This document shows, piece after piece, positions 8,159 to 16,482 of a DNA stretch of 64,000 nucleotides. This stretch comes from Microbispora sp. ZYX-F-249. Its GTDB lineage: Bacteria > Actinomycetota > Actinomycetes > Streptosporangiales > Streptosporangiaceae. The stretch spans positions 33,412-97,411 of the forward strand of contig NZ_JBDJAW010000029.1 of the NCBI RefSeq assembly GCF_039649665.1, in the 5' to 3' direction. The notes beneath the pieces are model-generated. The model saw nothing but the letters and a program-made list of their open reading frames with translations. It was not told the DNA's origin and did no database searches. The position numbers and the translations under genes were made by a program. Each line of letters opens with the position of its first letter. Position 1 is the stretch's first letter.

Positions 8159-8817
8159 GCCGGATCGGCATTCTCATCGCCGACGACCAGGCGATGATCC
8201 GGGCCGGGCTGCGCCTGGTCATCGGCACCCAGCCGGATCTCGCCGTGCTGGACGAGGCGTCCGACGGCGAACGCGCCGTGGAGCTGGCCCGGAGCCTGCG
8301 GCCCGACGTCGTGCTCCTCGACATCGCGATGCCACGCCTCGACGGCCTGGAGGCGGCCCGGCGGATCCTGTCCGCGCCCGAGCCGCCGCGTGTGATCATG
8401 CTGACGACCTACGACACCGACGAGAACCTCGACCACGCCCTGCACGCCGGGGTCAGCGGCTTCCTGCTCAAGGTCTCGCCGCCCGAGCACCTGTTCGCGG
8501 CGATCCGCAGCGCCGCCCGCGGCGAACTGCTGCTCGACCCCGCCGTCACGGGCAGGGTCGTGGACGCCTACCGCCGCACGCAACCCGTTACGCCACCGCC
8601 GGAGACCGGGCTGACGCCGCGGGAGGAGCAGGTGCTGCGCCTGGTCGCGCAGGGGCTGTCGAACGGCGAGATCGCGGGCACGCTGTCGATCAGCGAGGCG
8701 ACGGTGAGCACGCACATGAACCGCCTGCTGGCCAAGCTCGGCCTGCGCGACCGTGCCCAGGCCGTCCGGTACGCCTACGAGTCGGGTGTCGTCCGCCCAG
8801 GAGACCCCTCCCCGTGA
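8155..8817 (+). CDS. NarL/FixJ-family response regulator
   Basis: The 220-residue protein has a receiver domain with acidic pocket Asp10-Asp11 and predicted phospho-acceptor Asp56 (VVLLDIAMPR). The C-terminal LuxR-type helix-turn-helix covers about residues 150-215 (LTPREEQVLRLVAQGLSNGE). The GTG start overlaps the kinase stop (GTGA). It probably controls nearby genes from the 6911-6932 dyad, which is inference. Confidence 0.92.
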   Translation: MSRIGILIADDQAMIRAGLRLVIGTQPDLAVLDEASDGERAVELARSLRPDVVLLDIAMPRLDGLEAARRILSAPEPPRVIMLTTYDTDENLDHALHAGVSGFLLKVSPPEHLFAAIRSAARGELLLDPAVTGRVVDAYRRTQPVTPPPETGLTPREEQVLRLVAQGLSNGEIAGTLSISEATVSTHMNRLLAKLGLRDRAQAVRYAYESGVVRPGDPSP

Positions 8818-8836
8818 GCCGGTAGCGTAGGTGCAC

Positions 8837-9805
8837 ATGACAGCTATCGACTCCACCACCTCGGGTGCGTACGGGATCGGCCTCGCCACGATCGCCGCGG
8901 ACGGCACCGTGCTGGACACCTGGTTCCCCTTCCCGGCGCTGGGCGAGCCCCCGGCCGTGGGCACCGAGCCGATCGCGGGCGAGGACCTCGGCGAGGGCAT
9001 GGCGGACCTGGTCGGCCCCGACCCCGCCCGGGGCGTCGAGGTCGTGGCCGTGCGCACCGGCATCGCCGACCTGTCGGCCCCGCCGGCCGACGCGCACGAC
9101 GTGTACCTGCGCCTGCACCTGCTGTCCCACCGTCTGGTCCGGCCCCGTTCGATCAACCTCGACGGGATCTTCGGGCTGCTCGCCAACGTGGTGTGGACCA
9201 ACCACGGCCCGTGCAAGGTTGAGGGCTTCGAGGAGGTGCGGCTGCGCCTGCGGGCCCGGGGCCCGGTGACCGTCTACGGCGTGGACAAGTTCCCCCGGAT
9301 GGTCGACTACGTGCTGCCCTCCGGCGTGCGGGTCGCCGACGCCGACCGCGTACGGCTCGGCGCCCACCTGGCGAGCGGCACCACCGTCATGCACGAGGGC
9401 TTCGTCAACTACAACGCCGGCACGCTCGGCGCCTCGATGGTGGAGGGCCGCATCTCCGCCGGGGTCGTCGTGGGCGACGGGTCCGACGTCGGCGGCGGTG
9501 CCTCGATCATGGGCACGCTGTCCGGCGGCGGCAAGGAGGTCATCTCGATCGGCGAGCGCTGCCTGCTCGGGGCCAACGCCGGCGTGGGCATCTCGCTGGG
9601 CGACGACTGCGTGGTGGAGGCCGGGCTGTACGTCACGGCGGGCACCAAGGTCACGCTGCCGGACGGGACGGTCGTCAAGGCCAGGGAGCTGTCGGGCAAG
9701 TCGGGTCTGCTGCTGCGCCGCAACTCGACGACCGGCGCGGTCGAGGCGGTGTCCCGCGACAGCAGGGGCATCGAGCTCAACGCGGCGCTACACGCCAACG
9801 ACTAG
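8837..9805 (+). CDS. dapD: 2,3,4,5-tetrahydropyridine-2,6-dicarboxylate N-succinyltransferase DapD
   Basis: DapD transfers succinyl from succinyl-CoA to tetrahydrodipicolinate in the lysine/meso-diaminopimelate pathway, supplying cell-wall peptide and lysine. The 322-residue protein matches the long actinobacterial form. It has a left-handed beta-helix core (for example [20 protein letters not shown]) and the [10 protein letters not shown] segment. The ATG at 8837 is preferred over a GTG at 8831. A TAGCGT -10-like element lies only about 10 bases upstream with no clear Shine-Dalgarno, so the mRNA may be leaderless. Confidence 0.93.
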   Translation: MTAIDSTTSGAYGIGLATIAADGTVLDTWFPFPALGEPPAVGTEPIAGEDLGEGMADLVGPDPARGVEVVAVRTGIADLSAPPADAHDVYLRLHLLSHRLVRPRSINLDGIFGLLANVVWTNHGPCKVEGFEEVRLRLRARGPVTVYGVDKFPRMVDYVLPSGVRVADADRVRLGAHLASGTTVMHEGFVNYNAGTLGASMVEGRISAGVVVGDGSDVGGGASIMGTLSGGGKEVISIGERCLLGANAGVGISLGDDCVVEAGLYVTAGTKVTLPDGTVVKARELSGKSGLLLRRNSTTGAVEAVSRDSRGIELNAALHAND

Positions 9806-9816
9806 GGATACCGAGA

Positions 9817-9849
9817 CCCTGAATTGACCCTGAGTCTGCCCTGAACTTG
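9817..9849. promoter_or_regulatory. Three 11-bp direct repeats (PhoP-box-like spacing)
   Basis: CCCTGAATTGA, CCCTGAGTCTG and CCCTGAACTTG follow one another without gaps at 9817-9827, 9828-9838 and 9839-9849. On the minus strand each unit reads as an NNTCAGGG-type repeat. Contiguous 11-bp direct repeats with a TCA core are the geometry of streptomycete PhoP binding sites, although the bases after TCA do not match that consensus. The array lies between dapD and a small membrane protein gene. Confidence 0.4.
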
Positions 9850-9896
9850 GCCTTCGGCCCTGTAACCGGCGGGATGACGGCCCGTACGGTGAAGGC

Positions 9897-10073
9897 ATGG
9901 GACGCATTCTCCTCATCGCCGCAGCCGTCATCGTCGGGTTCTTCCTTCTCGGTTCCGTCATCGGGCTCATCTTCGGTGCGCTCAAGTGGGTTCTGATCAT
10001 CGGCGCGATCGCGCTGATCGTGTCGGTCGTGCTCAAGCTCACCCGGAGCAGCAGGTCCGGCCACTACAGCTGA
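9897..10073 (+). CDS. Small two-helix membrane protein (58 residues)
   Basis: ATG at 9897 opens a 58-codon frame: MGRILLIAAAVIVGFFLLGS, a second hydrophobic stretch (WVLIIGAIALIVSVVL), then a basic tail ending SRSGHYS. A TACGGT -10-like hexamer sits just upstream, so it may be leaderless. Codon third positions are GC-rich like genuine genes here, and a strong hairpin follows at 10102-10133. The function is unknown; such proteins are common in actinobacterial genomes. Confidence 0.65.
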   Translation: MGRILLIAAAVIVGFFLLGSVIGLIFGALKWVLIIGAIALIVSVVLKLTRSSRSGHYS

Positions 10074-10101
10074 CCGGTCTCGTGGCCGTACGGAAAAAGG
10101 G

Positions 10102-10133
10102 GCGGGCCCCGCCGCGGATGCGGCGGGGCCCGC
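10102..10133. terminator. Bidirectional stem-loop between convergent genes
   Basis: A perfect 14-bp GC stem (left arm 10102-10115, right arm 10120-10133) closes on a GGAT loop. On the minus strand it is followed by a short T-run (complement of GGAAAAAGG at 10092-10100). It separates the small membrane protein gene from the convergent cellulase gene. Confidence 0.75.
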
Positions 10134-10151
10134 TGTCACTCGCGCCTCGTG

Positions 10152-12005
10152 TTACGAGAGGGGCGGGTAGGCGTTCTGCATGAGCTGCTGGAACTGGGCG
10201 GAGAACCAGTGGCCCGAAACCGGGGCGCCGGCGAGAGCACCGGACGGGTTGTTGCCGTTCAGGTTGTTACCGCCGTAGGTCGGGTCGCACATCCGGTCGA
10301 AGCCCTTGCCCTCGTCGTTCGGGATCTGAGAGCTGGAGCCGTCGGACTCACCCGGAGGCTTGATCCAGACGTAGGCGTCGAAACCGGGGGCGGGGTTCGC
10401 CTTGGGCCGCTCACCCATACCGGCGCCGGACTGGTTGCACCAGTTGCCGGCGTGGATCCGGCGGTCGACGCGCGACTCGTTGACGAAGGTGTTCACGTTG
10501 GTGGACGTGCTCGCCTTGGTCGGGCGGGCCGAGCCACCCCAGCCGTTGCGGGAGGTGTCGACCAGCATGCCGATGGTGTTCGGGAAGCCCTTCGCCACCA
10601 GCGCGTTGCGGAGAGCGGTCGCGAAGGACGACTCGTCCACGTACCAGTTCCAGTCGACCCACGTCGACTGACGCACCGACTGGCCGTTCACCGAGGTGTT
10701 GATGTTGAAGTACGGCTCGGTCAGCGCGGCGAAGTTGGCGGTGTTCACGATGAAACCGTCGATGCTGTTCACGCCGGCGGTGGTGCCGGTGGCGACCTGG
10801 TGGAAGAGGTTCACCATCGGCTGGAAGTTGTTGTCCCAGCCGAGCCAGGCGTGGTGAGCCGCGTCCACGTAGGTGTACACGTTGCTGATCGCGTGCAGCT
10901 TGTTCAGCGCGTACTGCACGCCCTGGACGTAGGCGCCCGAGGACTGGGCCTCCTGGCACGCCTGGAAGTTGCTGACGTTGGTGATCAGGTTCGGCAGCGA
11001 GTCGGGCTCGATGACCGTCACGATGCGGAGGTTCGAGTACTTCGAGTCCGCCATGATCCCGGCGATCACGTCGATGTACTCGCTCTTGTACCGCGCGAGG
11101 CCGTTCTCCGCGATCTTCAGCTCACCGTTGGAGGCGAGCGCCGAGCAGTCGCGGTTCGGCAGGTCGTAGATGACGACCTGGATCGTGAGAGGCGTGTTGC
11201 CGTTGGCCGCGTCCTGCTTGACCGCCTCATCGAGGTGCTCACGCAGGCCCTTGCTGTTGTTGCCGGCCGAGCCGGAGGTGATCGCGGCGATGCGGTCCAG
11301 CCAGACGGCCGTGGAGATGTTGGCGACCCGCGAGCCGCCCGGCTCGGACTTCGCGCTGGCCGACCAGTCCGGGTTCACGTAGCCGTCCGCGCCCGCGTAC
11401 GGGTTGTCCACGTGCACCCCGGGCGGCGGCGGCGAGACCGGCGGAGTCGGCGACGCCGGCGCGGAGGGCGACACCACCGGAGACGGGGAGACCGGCGGGG
11501 TCGGCGACGCCGGCGCGGAGGGGGAGACCGGGGCGGAGGGGGAGACCGGCGGGGTCGGCGACTGCTGGGTGCCGTTGCAGCTGACGCCGTTGATCTTGAA
11601 GTCGGTCGGCGTCGGGTTGCTGCCGCTCCAGGTGCCGTTGAAGCCGATGCTCGTCGAGCCGCCGCTGGACAGCTGCTTGTTCCAGTCCATCGGGGTCACC
11701 GTCACGGTGCTGCCCGACTGGCTCCAGTTGCCCGACCAGCCCTGGCCGACCTTCTGGCCGCTGTTGGGGAAGGTGAAGGTGAGCGTCCATCCGTTGAGCG
11801 CGTCGCCCAGGTTCTGGATGCTCAGGTTGGCGGACATGCCGCCCTGCCACTGGCTGGCGGTGTAGTTGACCTTGCAGGCGACCGCGGCACTCGCCGATGT
11901 GGCGGTGGCGACGGCCGCCGTGGCGCCGAGGGCGAGCACGGCCGCCGCGACCAGGCCGCGGCGCACCGTGGAGCCCACGGCTCCCGGTCGGGGGGTGGAT
12001 CTCAT
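10152..12005 (-). CDS. Secreted GH6 cellulase with N-terminal CBM2, probably an exocellobiohydrolase
   Basis: The 617-residue protein has a Sec signal peptide (1 to about 40), a CBM2 cellulose-binding module (about 44-143, bounded by Cys44 and Cys143), a Pro/Ser/Thr linker with SPSAPASPTPPV repeats (about 147-197) and a GH6 catalytic domain. GH6 signature 1 is VIYDLPNRDC (278-287). Signature 2 is VIEPDSL, with Asp335 the likely proton donor. The enzyme should release cellobiose from cellulose outside the cell; exo versus endo action is inferred from resemblance to long-loop Cel6B-type enzymes. The start at 12005 follows AGGAGGACC. A CelR/CebR-type operator lies at 12039-12052. Confidence 0.93.
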   Translation of the reverse strand: MRSTPRPGAVGSTVRRGLVAAAVLALGATAAVATATSASAAVACKVNYTASQWQGGMSANLSIQNLGDALNGWTLTFTFPNSGQKVGQGWSGNWSQSGSTVTVTPMDWNKQLSSGGSTSIGFNGTWSGSNPTPTDFKINGVSCNGTQQSPTPPVSPSAPVSPSAPASPTPPVSPSPVVSPSAPASPTPPVSPPPPGVHVDNPYAGADGYVNPDWSASAKSEPGGSRVANISTAVWLDRIAAITSGSAGNNSKGLREHLDEAVKQDAANGNTPLTIQVVIYDLPNRDCSALASNGELKIAENGLARYKSEYIDVIAGIMADSKYSNLRIVTVIEPDSLPNLITNVSNFQACQEAQSSGAYVQGVQYALNKLHAISNVYTYVDAAHHAWLGWDNNFQPMVNLFHQVATGTTAGVNSIDGFIVNTANFAALTEPYFNINTSVNGQSVRQSTWVDWNWYVDESSFATALRNALVAKGFPNTIGMLVDTSRNGWGGSARPTKASTSTNVNTFVNESRVDRRIHAGNWCNQSGAGMGERPKANPAPGFDAYVWIKPPGESDGSSSQIPNDEGKGFDRMCDPTYGGNNLNGNNPSGALAGAPVSGHWFSAQFQQLMQNAYPPLS

Positions 12006-12038
12006 TGGGAAGGTCCTCCTGGCGATGATTGCTGCGCT

Positions 12039-12052
12039 TGGGAGCGCTCCCA
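12039..12052. promoter_or_regulatory. CelR/CebR-type cellulase operator
   Basis: TGGGAGCGCTCCCA is a perfect 14-bp palindrome 33 bases upstream of the cellulase start. This exact sequence is the known binding site of the LacI-family repressor CelR of Thermobifida fusca and matches CebR sites in Streptomyces, which release DNA on binding cellobiose. Induction of this cellulase by cellobiose is therefore very likely. The repressor gene itself is not in the window. Confidence 0.9.
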
Positions 12053-12191
12053 CGAACCATAGGCACCACCTCCGGCGCCGTACAGGGACCCGTCAAGGGC
12101 GGCCCGGCGGCAAGGTCGCGACCTGATGCGCGCCCCGCGTCCGAGCAGGGATTCCGTCATGGTGTTACGTCTGAAGTCACTTGCGTGTTTC

Positions 12192-13281
<1,090 letters not shown>

Positions 13282-13290
13282 GAGCTGTCA

Positions 13291-13327
13291 CGCGAGGGGC
13301 GGGCCGGCGACCGGCCCGCCCTTCGCG
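13291..13327 (+). terminator. Intrinsic terminator of mdh
   Basis: A 17-bp stem with one G-U pair (left arm 13291-13307, right arm 13311-13327) closes on a CGA loop and is followed by TTTTCC. It starts 10 bases after the mdh stop codon. Confidence 0.85.
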
Positions 13328-13378
13328 TTTTCCCCGGGTTTCCCGTGCGCTACGGCTCCGTCTGGGCAGTTGACCGGC

Positions 13379-14746
13379 ATGGACGGCATGTACGACGTGG
13401 TGGTGCTCGGTCTGGGGCCGGGCGGAGAGGGCGTCGCGGGACGGCTGGCGGAGGCCGGCCTCAGCGTGGCCGGGGTGGAGGCCCGCCTGATCGGGGGCGA
13501 ATGCGCCTACTGGGGCTGCGTCCCCTCCAAGATGATGGTGCGGGCCGCGGGACTGCTGGCCGAGGCACGCCGGGTGCCCGGCATGGCCGGTTCGGTCCGG
13601 GTGTCCCCGAAATGGGCCCCGGTGATCGACCGGATCACCGGCGAGGCCACGGACGGCTGGAGCGACGACGCCAAGGCGGAGCACTTCGAGAGCGCGGGCG
13701 TCCACCTCGTCAGGGGCCGCGGCCGGATCACCGGGCCACGTGAGGTGACCGTGGACGGCCGGGTGCTGCGGGCCCGGCGCGGGATCGTCCTGGCCACCGG
13801 GACCAGCCCCGACATCCCCCCGATCGACGGCCTGGAGGGCACGCCGTACTGGACGAACCGCAACGCCGTCACCACGCGGCAGGCGCCCGAGTCGCTGATC
13901 GTGCTGGGCGGCGGGGCGGTCGGCTGCGAACTCGCCCAGGTGTTCGCCCGGTTCGGCACGCGGGTGTCGGTCGTGGAGGCCGCCGACCGCCTGCTGCCGC
14001 AGGCGGAGCCCGAGGCGGGCGTGCTGCTGGCCCGGGTGTTCGCCGGCGAGGGCCTCACGGCGTACACCGGCGTCGGGGCCGCGCGGGTGCGGCACGACGA
14101 CGCCGGCTTCACCCTGACGCTGGAGGACGGCCGGACCCTCCACGCCACGCGTCTGCTGGTCGCCACCGGCCGCAGGACCGACCTGGCCGCGATCGGCGCG
14201 GCGGAGGCCGGCCTCGACGAGAGCGCCCGGTTCGTCGCCGTGGACGATCGGATGCGCGCGGCCGACGGCGTGTGGGCGGTGGGCGACGTGACCGGCCGGG
14301 GAGCCTACACGCACGTCGCCGTCTACCAGGGCAGGATCGCGGCCCGCGACATCCTCGGCGAGGGCGGTCCCGCGGCCGACTACCGGGCGGTGCCCCGGGT
14401 CACGTTCACCGACCCGGAGGTGGGCTCGGTCGGCCTCACGGAGCGGGAGGCCAGGGAGGCCGGGCTCGACGTACGGGTGGGCTTCGCCCACGTCGACGAG
14501 TCGGCCCGCGGCTGGATCCACGGGGCCGGGCACGAGGGCTTCGTCAAGCTGGTGGAGGACGCGCGGCGCGGCGTGCTGGTGGGCGCCACCAGCGCCGGGC
14601 CGGCCGGTGGGGAGGTGCTCGGCGCGCTGGTGGTGGCCGTGCAGAACGAGATCCCCACGACGCGGCTGCGGCACATGATGTACACCTATCCGACCTTCCA
14701 CCGGACCATCGAGGACGCGCTGGAGACGCTCGACGGCCACGTATAG
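13379..14746 (+). CDS. FAD-dependent pyridine nucleotide-disulfide oxidoreductase-like protein
   Basis: The 455-residue protein has the class I flavoprotein disulfide reductase layout: FAD-binding VVVLGLGPGGEG, redox-disulfide motif GGECAYWGCVPSK (Cys42 and Cys47), NAD(P)-binding VLGGGAVGCELAQVF, second FAD site VWAVGDVTGRG, and a C-terminal dimerisation domain. The dimerisation domain has YPTFHRTIEDAL where lipoamide dehydrogenase and glutathione reductase have HPTxxE. The catalytic His-Glu pair is therefore missing (His to Tyr, Glu to Arg), so the partner is probably not an ordinary disulfide. The start is uncertain (TTG 13370, ATG 13379 or 13388). Confidence 0.85.
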   Translation: MDGMYDVVVLGLGPGGEGVAGRLAEAGLSVAGVEARLIGGECAYWGCVPSKMMVRAAGLLAEARRVPGMAGSVRVSPKWAPVIDRITGEATDGWSDDAKAEHFESAGVHLVRGRGRITGPREVTVDGRVLRARRGIVLATGTSPDIPPIDGLEGTPYWTNRNAVTTRQAPESLIVLGGGAVGCELAQVFARFGTRVSVVEAADRLLPQAEPEAGVLLARVFAGEGLTAYTGVGAARVRHDDAGFTLTLEDGRTLHATRLLVATGRRTDLAAIGAAEAGLDESARFVAVDDRMRAADGVWAVGDVTGRGAYTHVAVYQGRIAARDILGEGGPAADYRAVPRVTFTDPEVGSVGLTEREAREAGLDVRVGFAHVDESARGWIHGAGHEGFVKLVEDARRGVLVGATSAGPAGGEVLGALVVAVQNEIPTTRLRHMMYTYPTFHRTIEDALETLDGHV

Positions 14747-14817
14747 CAACTGAACTGTGACGAACCGGCGAAGCGGGGGGCGGGTCCAATGCATGACCTC
14801 TCAGAAAGGAGACAGTC

Positions 14818-15849
14818 ATGCGGCACCCCACCCTGCCTGTCACGCCGGGGCCGATCACACGGGCGCTGATCGGCCTCGCCCTGTCCACGCTCACGATCTC
14901 CGCGGCGGCCGTGCCCGCCATGGCCCGCACGACGCCCCCCATGCGGCACTCGGCCCACCACTCGATCCGGTACGCGTCGGTGGACGCGTGCCCGGACAAG
15001 AATCTGGGCTCCATACCCTGCCACACCTGGCGGCTGGACCTGCTCGACGGGGGCCGGGTGCCCCTGAAGGACGCGATGGTGTGGCCGCTGAACACCAAGG
15101 GCAAGCCGAACAAGGAGAGGCAGGCCCCGCTGTCGGTGAGCGGCGACGGCGAGTCGGTCGCCTACTTCCGCAAGTCCGACCACCGCCTGGTGGTGCGCGA
15201 GTTCCACGGCCCGGTGCACGTCATGCCGGAGAAGGCCCTCCCCCGCGGCGTCGCCATGGACGACACCTGGGTGCGGCTCTCCCCGGACGGGGCGCGCCTG
15301 GTCCTCGGCTACACCGTGAAGGACGGCACCAGCCGGGCTCGGATCTTCGACGTCGCGGGGGCGAGGGAAACCGGCACGGTCCCGGCGTTCGGCACGTTCA
15401 GCGGCTTCAGCGGCGACGGCTCAGCCGTTCTCGTGCAGCAGGACACCGACGAGAACACCACCGGGCTGGCCGTCTACGACACCGGGGGCGAGGAGCTCGC
15501 GCGCGTCGTGCCGCCGCAGATCGTGGCGGGGAACGTTCCGTGGGCGCTGTCCGCCGACGACCGCACGGTCGCGTTCGTCAGCGTCGGCGGCGAGAAGGCG
15601 CGGCTGCGCTTCTACGACGCGACGACCGACCGGACGACCGGCTCCGTCGGCATCTCCCTGCCGCCGGACGCCTGGATCGAGATGATCGACTGGACCGGCG
15701 AGCACGAGGTCACGCTCCATCTCATCCGCTCGGCGAAGGTCGACCGCGTGACCATCCTCAGGGTCGACACCCGGACGGGCAGGACCCGGGTACGTGACGA
15801 CTACAAGGTCAGGGCCGGCACCTTCAGCTACCAGAGCTGCGGCGGCTGA
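14818..15849 (+). CDS. Secreted beta-propeller-like protein of unknown function
   Basis: The 343-residue protein starts after the strong Shine-Dalgarno AAAGGAGAC. It has an N-terminal signal peptide (about 1-36, cleavage probably after AMA). The rest contains repeated VxLSPDGxRLVL and WALSADDRTVAFVS blades typical of TolB/WD-like propellers. Four cysteines (DACPDK, IPCHTW and one near the end) could form disulfides outside the cell. No catalytic motif is visible. Its 3' 429 bases are antisense to the extended end of the DUF998 gene on the other strand. Confidence 0.75.
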   Translation: MRHPTLPVTPGPITRALIGLALSTLTISAAAVPAMARTTPPMRHSAHHSIRYASVDACPDKNLGSIPCHTWRLDLLDGGRVPLKDAMVWPLNTKGKPNKERQAPLSVSGDGESVAYFRKSDHRLVVREFHGPVHVMPEKALPRGVAMDDTWVRLSPDGARLVLGYTVKDGTSRARIFDVAGARETGTVPAFGTFSGFSGDGSAVLVQQDTDENTTGLAVYDTGGEELARVVPPQIVAGNVPWALSADDRTVAFVSVGGEKARLRFYDATTDRTTGSVGISLPPDAWIEMIDWTGEHEVTLHLIRSAKVDRVTILRVDTRTGRTRVRDDYKVRAGTFSYQSCGG

Positions 15850-16410
15850 TCCCGCCGCCGCCGACACGGACATGGCCACCAGCGCCGCCACCTCGGAGAA
15901 GACGGTCAGGCGCTGGGTGAGCCCGGCGGGCACCGTGCCGGGGTCGAGGTGCAGCATCCGGAAGGCGTACGGCAGGACCACGAGGAGCAGCGAGCCGAGC
16001 GCGACGGCGCACAGCACGCGCACCAATCGCGAGCGGGTGGCCCGGGCGACGAGCAGCCCGGCCACCGGCAGGCTGACGAAGGCGACGAAGGCGGCATAGC
16101 GGTGGATGCCGCCGGACACCGACAGCGACAGCCCCGGCCGATCGGTCGGGAACCCGGCCACCAGCAGCAGGCAGGCGCCCCACACGCCCACCAGCAGCGC
16201 CGCGCGCCGGTCCAGCCGCGACAGCCGTACGGCGAGGACGGCCGAGCCCAGGGCGATCGCCGTCAGCGCGACCGGCAGCAGCCATCCGTGCGGCGCGAAG
16301 GCGTACTCGCTGATCATGTCGGTGAGCGGGTCGAGCCCCGCCACCAGATGTAACGCGAACATCGCCGCGGCGCCGATCGCCACCAGCACGTATCCCAAGA
16401 CCATCCCCAT
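15421..16410 (-). CDS. DUF998-family membrane protein with an odd C-terminal extension
   Basis: Residues 1 to about 195 are a typical DUF998 protein with about six transmembrane helices, starting MGMVLGYVLVAIGAAAMFAL and including ISEYAFAPHGWLLP. After AAALVAEGAGPDL the frame continues for about 135 hydrophilic residues that lie entirely antisense to the secreted protein gene at 14818-15849. DUF998 proteins normally end at about 200 residues. The extension is probably read-through of a lost stop or a frameshift near 15850 rather than a functional domain. The role of DUF998 proteins is not known. Confidence 0.6.
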   Translation of the reverse strand: MGMVLGYVLVAIGAAAMFALHLVAGLDPLTDMISEYAFAPHGWLLPVALTAIALGSAVLAVRLSRLDRRAALLVGVWGACLLLVAGFPTDRPGLSLSVSGGIHRYAAFVAFVSLPVAGLLVARATRSRLVRVLCAVALGSLLLVVLPYAFRMLHLDPGTVPAGLTQRLTVFSEVAALVAMSVSAAAGSAAAALVAEGAGPDLVVVTYPGPARPGVDPEDGHAVDLRRADEMERDLVLAGPVDHLDPGVRRQGDADGAGRPVGRRVVEAQPRLLAADADERDRAVVGGQRPRNVPRHDLRRHDARELLAPGVVDGQPGGVLVGVLLHENG

Positions 16411-16482
16411 GGCTCTTCACTGTGGCCGCGGGGAGGGCGACGGCCCATCGGAGATCCACCCGAGCCGCCCCTGAGGGAACCC

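Noticed and set aside
11410..11570. Tandem DNA repeats near the cellulase as a possible mobile or regulatory repeat
   Set aside because: They encode the Pro/Ser/Thr linker of the cellulase; repetition follows from the protein sequence.
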